Shown here one piece after another: positions 34,981 through 42,600 of a DNA stretch of 64,000 nucleotides (positions are counted from its first letter, which is position 1; each line of letters begins with the position of its first letter). The translations under genes were made by a program, and so were the position numbers. Location: the NCBI GenBank assembly GCA_019636385.1, contig JAHBXT010000003.1, forward strand, positions 744,001-808,000, written 5' to 3'. The notes under the pieces were generated by a model. That model was not told the origin of the DNA, made no database searches, and saw only the letters and a list, made by a program, of their open reading frames with translations. This DNA comes from Pirellulaceae bacterium. Lineage in GTDB: Bacteria; Planctomycetota; Planctomycetia; Pirellulales; Pirellulaceae.

Positions 34981-36867
34981 CTAATTGGCGCTGATTTGAG
35001 GATTTTTCTGTAAGAATGCGTTCCACTCAGTTTCGTTCACTGCTGTGGAATCTATGTTGCAATAGCGTAGGCTGGGCAGCGTCGCCAAGGTCTCCAGCCC
35101 ACGGTTTGTAACACGCGTACCGGTGAGCCACAGTGTTTCCAGCCGCGGATGATTGCGGAGGGCAAGCAGTGCTTGGTCGTCGATCGCACACAGACTCACA
35201 TCGAGTTCCTTCAATTGCGGCAGGCTGGCAATAATCTTTAGCGCGGATTCGTCGATCGCAGTTCCTTCGAGGCTTAGCCGCTCAAGTCGCATCAATTGCG
35301 ACAACGCGGCTTGCGTCGGCGACCAGTTGCTAAACGACATGTCCAACCATTGAAGCTGAGTGAAACTGCCAATTATTGACCAGTCGACAAGCTGGCTGCG
35401 CGACAGTACCAACTGCGAAATGGGTTGGCGGCTGGCAACTAGGTCCGACAGTTGCTCATCGGTAATAGTCATCAATTGCCGATATCGTACCTGGGCTGCT
35501 GATTCATCCTGGCCAAGAATTTGTAGCAAATCGGCGGGCTGGGCTGCACTGGCATATACACCCGCTAGATAACGCAGTATCGCGTCACGACTTGCGGGTT
35601 GGTCGTCCATTAAGTCCAGATACAAATGTACTAGACCAGCGGCATGGGCGTAGTTCAAACTGATGTCAGGCGCATGTTTCCATTGGGCAAGCGTCGATTG
35701 GCAGAACTCGGTCCATGACGGCCAGTGCTGGTCGCGAAGGGCTCGATAGCGCGCTGTTTGCAGTCGCCGCGATTGAATTCCGCCGACGGTCCAATCAAAG
35801 GGACGCTTATCGAGCGACTCCATATACAGAGCGATGCCTTCGATAATCCATCCGCCCGCAAGGTTTTCTTGATCGCCGTTCAAAGCTAGTCGTGAAGCCT
35901 GTGCGAAAAGCTGGTGAGTCAGTTCGTGTTGCAGTGTCTCGCTGAGTTGTTCGCTCGGATAAAAATAGCAACGCCTGCGATACGGGTTGTAGTAGCCGAC
36001 CGAAACTTCAATGCGGCTTTCAGCGATACCTAGCACACGCAGGTACTCCGTTCGATCGGACAATAGGACGACTTCCATGCGTGGCGGTTGAGGCCACGGG
36101 GGGTTGCTGCCTTCCAGGCGGGCCTTTAGCAGTCCCGGTGGAGCCCAGTACTCATAGAAACACTGACACCAAATGGCGTAGAATTGCTCAAGTTGAGTAG
36201 CCATCTGGGATGTCAATTTTGCGTCGGCTCGCGAGAGCAGTTGGAAATGTCGTGTTTGATAACGCTGAAAGGGATTGGCTGAAGACAACTCGGCGGACTG
36301 CTTCGTCGTAGGTCGCTGCTGTGGTCTGGCGGTCAATGCGCTGCTGAGCGGGCCAAGTACACGGCGGGCAGGTGCGTGATCAGGGTCTTCTTTTAATACC
36401 CGCCACAGCAATCGAAACGCCTGACGCTCGTCGCCGGCGGCGGCCTGCTGCTGAGCCAGCGCAAATAGATATCGTGCGTGGCCCTTTCGAGCTGCTGTGA
36501 AATGCTCCTGCCAACGCGCCGTCTGCGGCTGCTGAGCCTGAGATGCAATAGGATCCGACTCTGGGTTGATGGGCAAACAGTAGACTTGCTGGTCGGGCCG
36601 ATCTGCTGCGAGCCATGTCAGGCAGATCTCTGCCTCGCCTGTCAGCCCTAGCCGCTCGCACTGGACGCGCAGTCGCAAAAGTTCGGCACGCATTTGAGCG
36701 GTATCGAGCAACTGTGGTGCTGAGTTGTTATCTGGTGCGGTTCTAGCGGATGGCTCCTGAGCCAGTGGGGCACGTGTGGAAGCCGACTGACCGGAGAGTG
36801 CCAAGATGACGGTCAATATACAAATCTGAGGTTGACTACAAAAGCGAAGCACGGCGATCTGCATCAT
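34981..36867 (-). CDS. Exported HELTH zinc-peptidase-like protein with C-terminal leucine-rich repeats
   Basis: 628 residues from ATG 36867, which overlaps the stop of the upstream gene as ATGA. A signal peptide (ICILTVILALSGQSAS) leads to a helical, TPR-like region (FRLLWRVLKEDPDHAPARRV). A gluzincin-type site follows: LQHELTHQLFAQ (zinc His, Glu, His) and, 36 or so residues later, GWIIEGIALYMES supplying the third ligand Glu; this is the DUF1570-like arrangement. The last 150 residues hold about five leucine-rich repeats (LEGTAIDESALKIIASLP and similar). Likely a periplasmic peptidase or peptidase-like receptor whose LRR binds a partner. Confidence 0.8.
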   Translation of the reverse strand: MMQIAVLRFCSQPQICILTVILALSGQSASTRAPLAQEPSARTAPDNNSAPQLLDTAQMRAELLRLRVQCERLGLTGEAEICLTWLAADRPDQQVYCLPINPESDPIASQAQQPQTARWQEHFTAARKGHARYLFALAQQQAAAGDERQAFRLLWRVLKEDPDHAPARRVLGPLSSALTARPQQRPTTKQSAELSSANPFQRYQTRHFQLLSRADAKLTSQMATQLEQFYAIWCQCFYEYWAPPGLLKARLEGSNPPWPQPPRMEVVLLSDRTEYLRVLGIAESRIEVSVGYYNPYRRRCYFYPSEQLSETLQHELTHQLFAQASRLALNGDQENLAGGWIIEGIALYMESLDKRPFDWTVGGIQSRRLQTARYRALRDQHWPSWTEFCQSTLAQWKHAPDISLNYAHAAGLVHLYLDLMDDQPASRDAILRYLAGVYASAAQPADLLQILGQDESAAQVRYRQLMTITDEQLSDLVASRQPISQLVLSRSQLVDWSIIGSFTQLQWLDMSFSNWSPTQAALSQLMRLERLSLEGTAIDESALKIIASLPQLKELDVSLCAIDDQALLALRNHPRLETLWLTGTRVTNRGLETLATLPSLRYCNIDSTAVNETEWNAFLQKNPQISAN

Positions 36868-38495
36868 AAAGAGAATGGTTGATCGGCTTGTTTGTACAGC
36901 GGCGCGTAGCGGTAGTAGACTTCCAGAATCATCGCGGCCATGGCGGTTGTGTATAGTCGCCCACCTTCCTTGCCAAACGGATCGTCGAAATACCAACTGC
37001 CTGCCAGATGTCCTTCAGTTTCTTGCGTGGCAATTAAATAGTCGCGCGACTGCGCATTCCATTGTTCCCACAGCGAGCCACCGGCGTGGAACAGGGCTAA
37101 GGTCGCATAGTACCTATAGTAAATATCCGCCCTGCCTGGGCTCTGATGGGCAACTAAGCGCTTAAGTCCCTCGATGGTCGACGGGTCGGTTCTGGAACTG
37201 CCCAAGAACATTCTTAACAGTAGTCCGATGGCGGTACAGGCCATCGACCGTTCGCGGGGCTCACGATAAAAATAACTCCACTCGTCCACGGAGCGCTGAG
37301 TTTCAATGAATTTGCCGATGCGCCACAACGTTGTCGGCGAAACATCCAGACCGCCAGCAGCAGCGCTCTTTAGAGCCATTGACTGCCAGCCGCTGATTGT
37401 CAAGTCGCCTGGCTGCTTTGGGCGATAGCCCCAACCGCCAGAATAGTCCTGAGCGTTGACGATATAGTCGATGGCCTTTTGGCACAGCGGCTCGAGTTCC
37501 GTATCGCCGGTCATTTGAAAGGCTTCGCACAATGCAAGCGCGGCGATGCCATGGTTGTACATGCCGCGCTGACACTGGTATTCAAAATTGGCTCCGCGCG
37601 GCGTGTGTTCGACAACTTGTTTCAGGTAGTAGATTCCGCGTTGCATTGGTTGCTGATACGGCCCTTGTTGATGAGTGTACCCTGCGCCTAAAAATGCTAA
37701 CAATGCCAGTCCGGTACCAGCGGGGTCGAGTCGATCGGGGCTACCGGGATTGGGGCAGCGGCCTTGGCATTGTCCGCGATCATGTACAAGTGACCAGCCT
37801 CCGCTGGGAAGCTGATGCGCGGCCAACCACTGAAGCGCTGCCTCGACGGCTTGCTCACTGGCCTGCGAGCCGCCCCCGCTGAGAGCAAGTTGCTGACGAT
37901 GTTTGGTTGATCGACCTTCTACAGACGACTCAATGAAGCTAGCGCTCATGGCGTGGCGGCTAACGGCTTGCCACTGCTCCATTAGCTGATCCATGGGCGG
38001 AAAAGACGCTGGCTGTGTACTGCCGTCAAGCAGCGGCGCCAAATCGGCGTCGATCGCTAAAGGCGATTTGGGATGTACGCCGGTTTGTGGCGGCAACTGT
38101 AGACTAGTCACGGCCGAGCTGACGTCTCGAACTAGATTGATTTCGGTACTGTCTTGTAGACGATCGTTAGTGGCGATCGACACGCTTATGACTCCCTGTT
38201 GAGCCTGTGGACCATCGAGCGTGCCGCCGTACTTGAGCAACGCCAACAACAGCATGATTAGCAGGTGTAGCGACATACTGGCCAGCAGAGCTGCCGACTT
38301 GTGGTCATGTGCCAGTTCCAAAAAAACGGCCCAGCGACCTGATGCTTGAATGGAACCCGGCTGACAGTCGCTTTTCGACGCTCCCAATTCTGCTGGCAAA
38401 TTCGCAAAGTCGCTACGATCGTTACTCACTACCAACGATGCAGGCTGGTTGGAAGTCGCTGTAGGCGGTTGGCTGGGGAGCGCTTGAAAATCCAT
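36864..38495 (-). CDS. Membrane-anchored squalene-cyclase-like alpha/alpha-toroid protein
   Basis: 543 residues from ATG 38495; ATGs at 38603 and 38657 are possible, and the 38744 start can be excluded because it would run through the tRNA. After an N-terminal cytoplasmic part, one membrane segment (LLASMSLHLLIMLLLALLKY) is followed by a linker and then repeated toroid helices with QxxxGxW-type motifs: ALQWLAAHQLPSGGWSLVHD, IDYIVNAQDYSGGWGYRPK, and LIATQETEGHLAGSWYFDD. The catalytic acid motif of squalene cyclases is not seen, so it is probably a structural or binding protein, common in planctomycetes. Translationally coupled to the HELTH protein. Confidence 0.78.
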   Translation of the reverse strand: MDFQALPSQPPTATSNQPASLVVSNDRSDFANLPAELGASKSDCQPGSIQASGRWAVFLELAHDHKSAALLASMSLHLLIMLLLALLKYGGTLDGPQAQQGVISVSIATNDRLQDSTEINLVRDVSSAVTSLQLPPQTGVHPKSPLAIDADLAPLLDGSTQPASFPPMDQLMEQWQAVSRHAMSASFIESSVEGRSTKHRQQLALSGGGSQASEQAVEAALQWLAAHQLPSGGWSLVHDRGQCQGRCPNPGSPDRLDPAGTGLALLAFLGAGYTHQQGPYQQPMQRGIYYLKQVVEHTPRGANFEYQCQRGMYNHGIAALALCEAFQMTGDTELEPLCQKAIDYIVNAQDYSGGWGYRPKQPGDLTISGWQSMALKSAAAGGLDVSPTTLWRIGKFIETQRSVDEWSYFYREPRERSMACTAIGLLLRMFLGSSRTDPSTIEGLKRLVAHQSPGRADIYYRYYATLALFHAGGSLWEQWNAQSRDYLIATQETEGHLAGSWYFDDPFGKEGGRLYTTAMAAMILEVYYRYAPLYKQADQPFSL

Positions 38496-38731
38496 CGACG
38501 GTTCAATCACTTGGCAAAACAAGGCCCAGCGGCATGCTTTTGACTGGGTGGATAAAGGTTGGTTTCCAGGTGCTGTTGGAATTACCCTATTGTAGCTCAC
38601 CATCCACCGGCGAATCTGTCCTAGGCGTTCAGACCCGCAAAGTTCCACAAAGCCCATACAACTGGGTTCGTCAAAAGCGTTAGCGGAGTCGACAAGTGGC
38701 TTGATTTTCGTCAGAATGTGCGGTCTAACTG

Positions 38732-38805
38732 GCGCCCGTGGCACAATTGGATAGCGCGTCGGCCTCCGAAGCCGAAGGTTGTGGGTTCGAATCCCGCCGG
38801 GCGTA
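38732..38805 (+). tRNA. tRNA-Arg (anticodon CCG)
   Basis: Acceptor arm GCGCCCG (38732-38738) pairs with CGGGCGT (38798-38804, first pair G-U). The anticodon loop CTCCGAA gives CCG, reading CGG. The T-arm is GTGGG-TTCGAAT-CCCGC. No CCA is encoded. Its 3' half is duplicated at 41075-41106, marking it as the integration site of a mobile element. Confidence 0.95.
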
Positions 38806-38807
38806 TT
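38761..38807 (+). repeat. Left attachment-site repeat (attL-like) within tRNA-Arg
   Basis: The 3' part of the tRNA plus two flanking bases. Positions 38776-38807 (32 bases, from AGGTTGTGGG to GCGTATT) are identical to 41075-41106; the preceding 15 bases match with three differences. Confidence 0.85.
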
Positions 38808-38961
38808 GGGGTTTGACGACTGGACTGCTCACTGATACAGAATTTCGGTACGCAATCGCGATAAATAAATTGGCTCCCAGGCGTCTGCAATCCGCCTGGG
38901 AACCGCCCGCAAACCTTCAGGCTTGCTCTAGGTTTCTCTCCCTTAAGTTTGGAGGTTTGTT

Positions 38962-39088
38962 ATGGACCGGCTAAGAAACCCTGGAATCCAAAAGACCGTC
39001 GCTGCTGGTTCGTCAACATCGGCAGAACTGGGCATAATCTGGAACCGGACAGCAAGAAGGCGTGGGACTACTTCTACGAACTGATCAG
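38962..39088 (+). pseudogene. Integrase (tyrosine recombinase) N-terminal remnant
   Basis: GGAGG at 38951-38955 precedes an ATG at 38962, but the protein-like frame lies one base off: from 38964 it reads GPAKKPWNPKDRRCWFVNIG, then HNLEPDSKKAWDYFYELIS. This resembles the N-terminal arm-binding segment of planctomycete and actinobacterial phage-type integrases (K-P-W, W-F-V-x-I-G, H-x-L, F-x-E-L). One missing G after the ATG would restore the frame. The rest of the enzyme, including the catalytic Arg-His-Arg-Tyr domain, is gone; the tail runs into the 3' end of the opposing PcfJ gene. Position next to attL supports the reading. Confidence 0.65.
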
Positions 39089-40510
39089 TAGGCCAGTTGC
39101 CCAGCGGCTTAGAACTTGGCGACCGTAACTTGTCGCCTCGTTTTGCGAGTTGCGTGGGCCAAAGGATTGCCGCACGCGGCCGTTGGGTCCGACCTCGACC
39201 GTGGCACTAGTGCCACCATAATCTACGTGGAACAGGTAACATCGTCCATGCACAGCCGGCTCGGTGTAGCTGCCAATGCAATGCTTCATCCGCTCGCCTT
39301 CTTCGAGGATTTCACCTACGCTGGCCAGAAACCGAACGCCGCCTTCTTCAGGTAGGGGGATCGGTGGTAGTCTGGTGCTCGTATCTTCAGAGAGTTGCCC
39401 TAGGGCGTTCAATGCAGCCTGTTGCCGCTGACCATCGTCCCTGTGCCAGGCGATCGACTTGCGAGCTAAAGATACCAGGCCACCGCAATGCTGATCTGGA
39501 TAGTCACACAGGAATTGGACGAACGTAGCAATCGCGTCATTGCGGCGGTGACTCAGTGGCATCGCTAATTCAGCCGCTACCAAGTCCATGGCCTCACGTA
39601 TTTCAGAACGTCTTGCGTAGTGAAAGGTGCGCAGGTGCGATGCTCCTTCGTCAATCAGTCGCTCCCTTTGGATCATCACCGCTCGCAGCAATGTAGCTAA
39701 TTCCAGTCGGTCGGTCATCGGACGCACCAGATGCACGATGGGAAGTACCGTATGTGGCCAGATGGAGATGCCACCGGGCAATTGCATGAGCGTGCGGCGC
39801 AAACTACCATAAGCCACTTCGGTAGATGAGTAGAGTCGTTGCCAGTCCGCGGCCATCTGCTGCACGGCAAACTCTGGACGGACACTGTAGCGATACTCAA
39901 TGTCCAGCGGCATGATCGCCAGGCCGCCTGGCTGCGGGAGGGCGGCTTCATGCTGCCGAGCACGTCGCCACTGGCACAACGTGTCGCCGATATTCACGGC
40001 GATTGCTGCCGCACGATAGCGTAGAATGTCCGAGACCAAATACGGATGCTGATACAGTTCGGGAACGTGCAACAGCGGAGTGGATAAACAAGGAGCCGCC
40101 GCGTAGACCGCCTTCTGCACCCGCCAGACGAGTGGATCAATTTTGGCCACCAGACGCTGCCACTGCCGGTGAATCCGCTTACCCAGCGCGCGTGCGGTCT
40201 TTTTTTTGGCCCAAATACGAACGCCGCGAAATGGTATCCCTGGCTTGGGTGGTGACCAATTAGACATGCTGGCGTCCGCAACGGTTTCAACCAAACGCGG
40301 GTATTGCACTAGGTTCAATTTCAACTCCGGCTCGACTTCCTGAAGCTCCGGAAACAACATCAGCTGGCGCGGTTCGCGCGGTGCTGCTTCGAGGGAGTCG
40401 ATTCGAAAGCCGGTAGGGAATAGCGTGACTCTGACGGGTACGCGGTCTGGTGCTTCTACCTTAAAGCCGTCAGGATACTGCGTGAATCGGTATTTACTCT
40501 TTACGGTCAT
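39074..40510 (-). CDS. PcfJ-domain protein carried by the tRNA-Arg element
   Basis: 478 residues from ATG 40510, selected for AAGGA 8 bases upstream. The N-terminal half is unassigned, rich in Arg/Gln helices, and starts with a tandem-like pair (YPDGFKVEAPDRVPVRV and FPTGFRIDSLE). The C-terminal about 90 residues form a PcfJ domain: VGEILEEGERMKHCIGSYTE, GRCYLFHVDYGG, ATVEVGPNGRVRQSFG. PcfJ is named from a conjugative-plasmid cluster; its biochemical role is not known, but the HC-x-G-x-Y segment is its hallmark. It is the only intact gene of the element. Its last codons overlap the integrase remnant, so the extreme C-terminus may be recombined. Confidence 0.75.
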   Translation of the reverse strand: MTVKSKYRFTQYPDGFKVEAPDRVPVRVTLFPTGFRIDSLEAAPREPRQLMLFPELQEVEPELKLNLVQYPRLVETVADASMSNWSPPKPGIPFRGVRIWAKKKTARALGKRIHRQWQRLVAKIDPLVWRVQKAVYAAAPCLSTPLLHVPELYQHPYLVSDILRYRAAAIAVNIGDTLCQWRRARQHEAALPQPGGLAIMPLDIEYRYSVRPEFAVQQMAADWQRLYSSTEVAYGSLRRTLMQLPGGISIWPHTVLPIVHLVRPMTDRLELATLLRAVMIQRERLIDEGASHLRTFHYARRSEIREAMDLVAAELAMPLSHRRNDAIATFVQFLCDYPDQHCGGLVSLARKSIAWHRDDGQRQQAALNALGQLSEDTSTRLPPIPLPEEGGVRFLASVGEILEEGERMKHCIGSYTEPAVHGRCYLFHVDYGGTSATVEVGPNGRVRQSFGPRNSQNEATSYGRQVLSRWATGLLISS

Positions 40511-41074
40511 CGAGCGATTCCTTTCGACGCTAACGATTCTTATCAGTGGACAGATGGGAAAATGCAACGGACAAGATCGCGTAAGATCACGCCAAGCATA
40601 AACAACGTCGTGTGGTCGCCTACTCGATACAATCTATTCTGTATACATGCCGGACGAATTGACAAGAGTCATTAGATCAACTGCCCGCTCGCGCAGGGCG
40701 TGATGTTCGCGCGATTAGAACCTCCACAGGCTGGGCACATGCTGCCTCGGCGCGCTTCATCCACTTATTCGACTGGTTGCGAGTTGTTTCAGCCGTGGGG
40801 GTTCAGCGACCCCAGTATAGGTTCGGGTACACGATGTCGGGGTAGGGAACTTTGGAGTGCCGCAACCAGTGATTACAAATGCAGTAGGTCGTTTTTTGGG
40901 TCTAGAATTCGGTACCAGAATAGATGTACATGGATGTTAAATCGTGTACAATTCAATCGATCTTTGGCAAAGCTGAAGGTGCCTGTTTCGATTTCTTAAC
41001 AGCTGGCTTCGTAATCACTTACGTAGAATCAATCGAGATCCTGCGACGGGGCTTGTCATGGCCTCCGCAGCCTG
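40511..41074. other. Right part of the element, no recognisable gene
   Basis: About 560 bases between the PcfJ gene and the right att repeat. The base composition is patchier than that of the neighbours. Open frames of up to 99 codons exist on the plus strand but show no family resemblance or codon regularity. A short frame MPDELTRVIRSTARSRRA, closed by a stop, starts at 40648 and could be a fragment of a regulator; this is speculative. Confidence 0.4.
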
Positions 41075-41106
41075 AGGTTGTGGGTTCGAATCCCGCCGGG
41101 CGTATT
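41060..41106 (+). repeat. Right attachment-site repeat (attR-like), displaced tRNA-Arg 3' end
   Basis: Matches 38761-38807 at 44 of 47 positions; the last 32 bases are identical. It contains the T-arm and acceptor strand but not the 5' half of a tRNA, so it cannot give a functional tRNA. Confidence 0.85.
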
Positions 41107-41156
41107 CGGCGCCAGCAGTAGGCGATACGCGCAGACAAAAGTTGCCGAAGCCTGTT

Positions 41157-41184
41157 GATAGTAGGCAGCGTCGCCAGACGATGG
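41157..41184 (-). repeat. REP-like palindromic repeat, copy 4
   Basis: Minus-strand reading CCATCGTCTGGCGACGCTGC then CTACTATC. It lies just outside the right att repeat and 55 bases before the ammonium transporter gene. Confidence 0.55.
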
Positions 41185-41238
41185 TTGCACATGGCGCATT
41201 AGAATTCAACGGTGATTCACTTTGGGGGGAGTTAGCAG

Positions 41239-42483
41239 ATGATTGACACTGGCGATACCGCTTGGATTCTAATTTCGACGGCGCTGGTCTTGTTCATGAC
41301 GATACCGGGGCTGGCATTATTCTACGGCGGGCTAGTGCGTTCGCGCAATGTGCTTTCCATCCTCATGCAATGCTTGGTGCTGACCGCACTTATTTCAGTG
41401 ATTTGGGTTGCCGTTGGCTATACATTGGCGTTTGACACGTCAGGTATGGAAGAAGGAGTTGTCAATCGCGGGAGTTTCATTGGTGGACTATCTCGATTGG
41501 GTCTGGCGGGCATCGCTCCGGCAGATCCGCACGGCACGATACCTGAAGCGTTGTTCGTTGCCTTTCAGATGACGTTCGCGGTCATTACGCCCGCACTCAT
41601 CATCGGAGCATTTGCTGAACGCATGCGGTTTATTGCCGTGCTGTTATTTTCGGCAATCTGGCTGTTAGTGGTCTATGTGCCGGTGTGCCACATGACGTGG
41701 GCGGGACCCGGTGGACTGTTGAGCAATTGGAAGGTCTTAGATTTTGCAGGCGGCATCGTGGTGCACATCACTGCCGGTTTCAGTGCGCTGGTCGCCTGCA
41801 TTATTATTGGGCCTCGAATCGGTTATCCCAACAGCTTGGAGCCGCCCCACAATATGACCATGACCGTCACCGGTACCGCCATGTTGTGGGTTGGTTGGTT
41901 TGGCTTCAATGCTGGGAGTGCTCTCGGAGCCAATCAGCAGGCTGCCATGGCGCTGTTGGTGACGCATATTTCCGCATCGGTGGCCACGTTGGTGTGGATG
42001 GCCATCGAATGGATCAAGCTCGGCAAGCCCGGTGTGCTCGGTGCTGCGACCGGCTCCATCGCCGGTTTGGCTGCCATCACTCCAGCGGCGGGATTCGTGG
42101 GACCGCTGGGAGCCATGGCCATCGGCGGCATTTCGGCGGTCTTGTGCTATCTGTTTTCCACTACGATCAAGCGGCGATTTCGATACGACGATACGCTGGA
42201 TGTCTTTGGTGTGCATGGCGTCGGTGGATTTGTGGGCACGGTGTTGGCCGGCCTGTTTTGCGCTTCGTGGTTGGATGGAACTAATCCCAACCCTGAGATC
42301 TCTGTCGGCAGCCAAGTCCTTCGTCAACTGGTGGCTGCCTGCGGAGTCGCCGTGTATTCGGTGTTCGCCAGCATTATCATCCTGAAGCTCATTGATGCCC
42401 TCGTCGGTATCCGCGTGGGCGCACAGTCCGAATACGAAGGCCTTGATATCCGTGAACACGAAGAACGCGGCTATCGACTATAG
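41239..42483 (+). CDS. amt: Ammonium transporter (Amt/MEP family)
   Basis: 414 residues with eleven membrane segments. Family marks: ALFYGGLVRSRNVLSILMQC near the start, PVCHMTWAGPGGLL, DFAGGIVVHITAGFSALVAC with the first pore His, and DVFGVHGVGGFVGTVLAG with the second. The tail GLDIREHEERGY is the conserved C-terminal regulatory region that contacts PII proteins, although no glnK/glnB gene is adjacent. It conducts ammonium across the inner membrane. A G-rich Shine-Dalgarno (GGGGGGAG) lies 7 bases before the ATG. Confidence 0.96.
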   Translation: MIDTGDTAWILISTALVLFMTIPGLALFYGGLVRSRNVLSILMQCLVLTALISVIWVAVGYTLAFDTSGMEEGVVNRGSFIGGLSRLGLAGIAPADPHGTIPEALFVAFQMTFAVITPALIIGAFAERMRFIAVLLFSAIWLLVVYVPVCHMTWAGPGGLLSNWKVLDFAGGIVVHITAGFSALVACIIIGPRIGYPNSLEPPHNMTMTVTGTAMLWVGWFGFNAGSALGANQQAAMALLVTHISASVATLVWMAIEWIKLGKPGVLGAATGSIAGLAAITPAAGFVGPLGAMAIGGISAVLCYLFSTTIKRRFRYDDTLDVFGVHGVGGFVGTVLAGLFCASWLDGTNPNPEISVGSQVLRQLVAACGVAVYSVFASIIILKLIDALVGIRVGAQSEYEGLDIREHEERGYRL

Positions 42484-42600
42484 CATTCTTTCAACCCGCA
42501 TTGAATGGTCATCATCCGACGGATTACGCAGCCTCGTGTAGGCCATCGGTCGTTGCGCGATCGGCAAGGCATTGATTGGAAGTCTGGCCGGGCGCACGTA

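Larger units (their letters stand above)
38732..41106. mobile_element. Decayed integrative element at tRNA-Arg, about 2.3 kb
   Basis: The element is bounded on the left by the intact tRNA-Arg and on the right by a displaced copy of the tRNA 3' end. Inside lie a broken integrase N-terminus reading away from the tRNA (the usual place for int) and a single PcfJ-domain gene on the minus strand. No intact recombinase, replication or transfer gene remains. The interpretation as an integrated and then mostly deleted element is inferred from this layout. Confidence 0.75.

Noticed and set aside
38496..38744. Upstream extension of the toroid protein to 626 residues
   Set aside because: It would translate the antisense of the tRNA-Arg 5' part; an internal ATG is more likely.
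40924..41121. Plus-strand open frame ending EVVGSNPAGRIRRQQ
   Set aside because: Same artefact in the sense direction: it translates the duplicated tRNA 3' end; no ribosome-binding site or family.
41015..41209. Minus-strand open frame with an RRDSNPQP segment across the right att repeat
   Set aside because: This is the well-known spurious translation of the antisense of a tRNA T-arm, and it disappears once the tRNA fragment is recognised.
41737..42459. 240-codon antisense frame over the ammonium transporter
   Set aside because: Shadow of a clearly conserved transporter; composition is rich in His/Gln/Arg as expected from reverse-strand reading.
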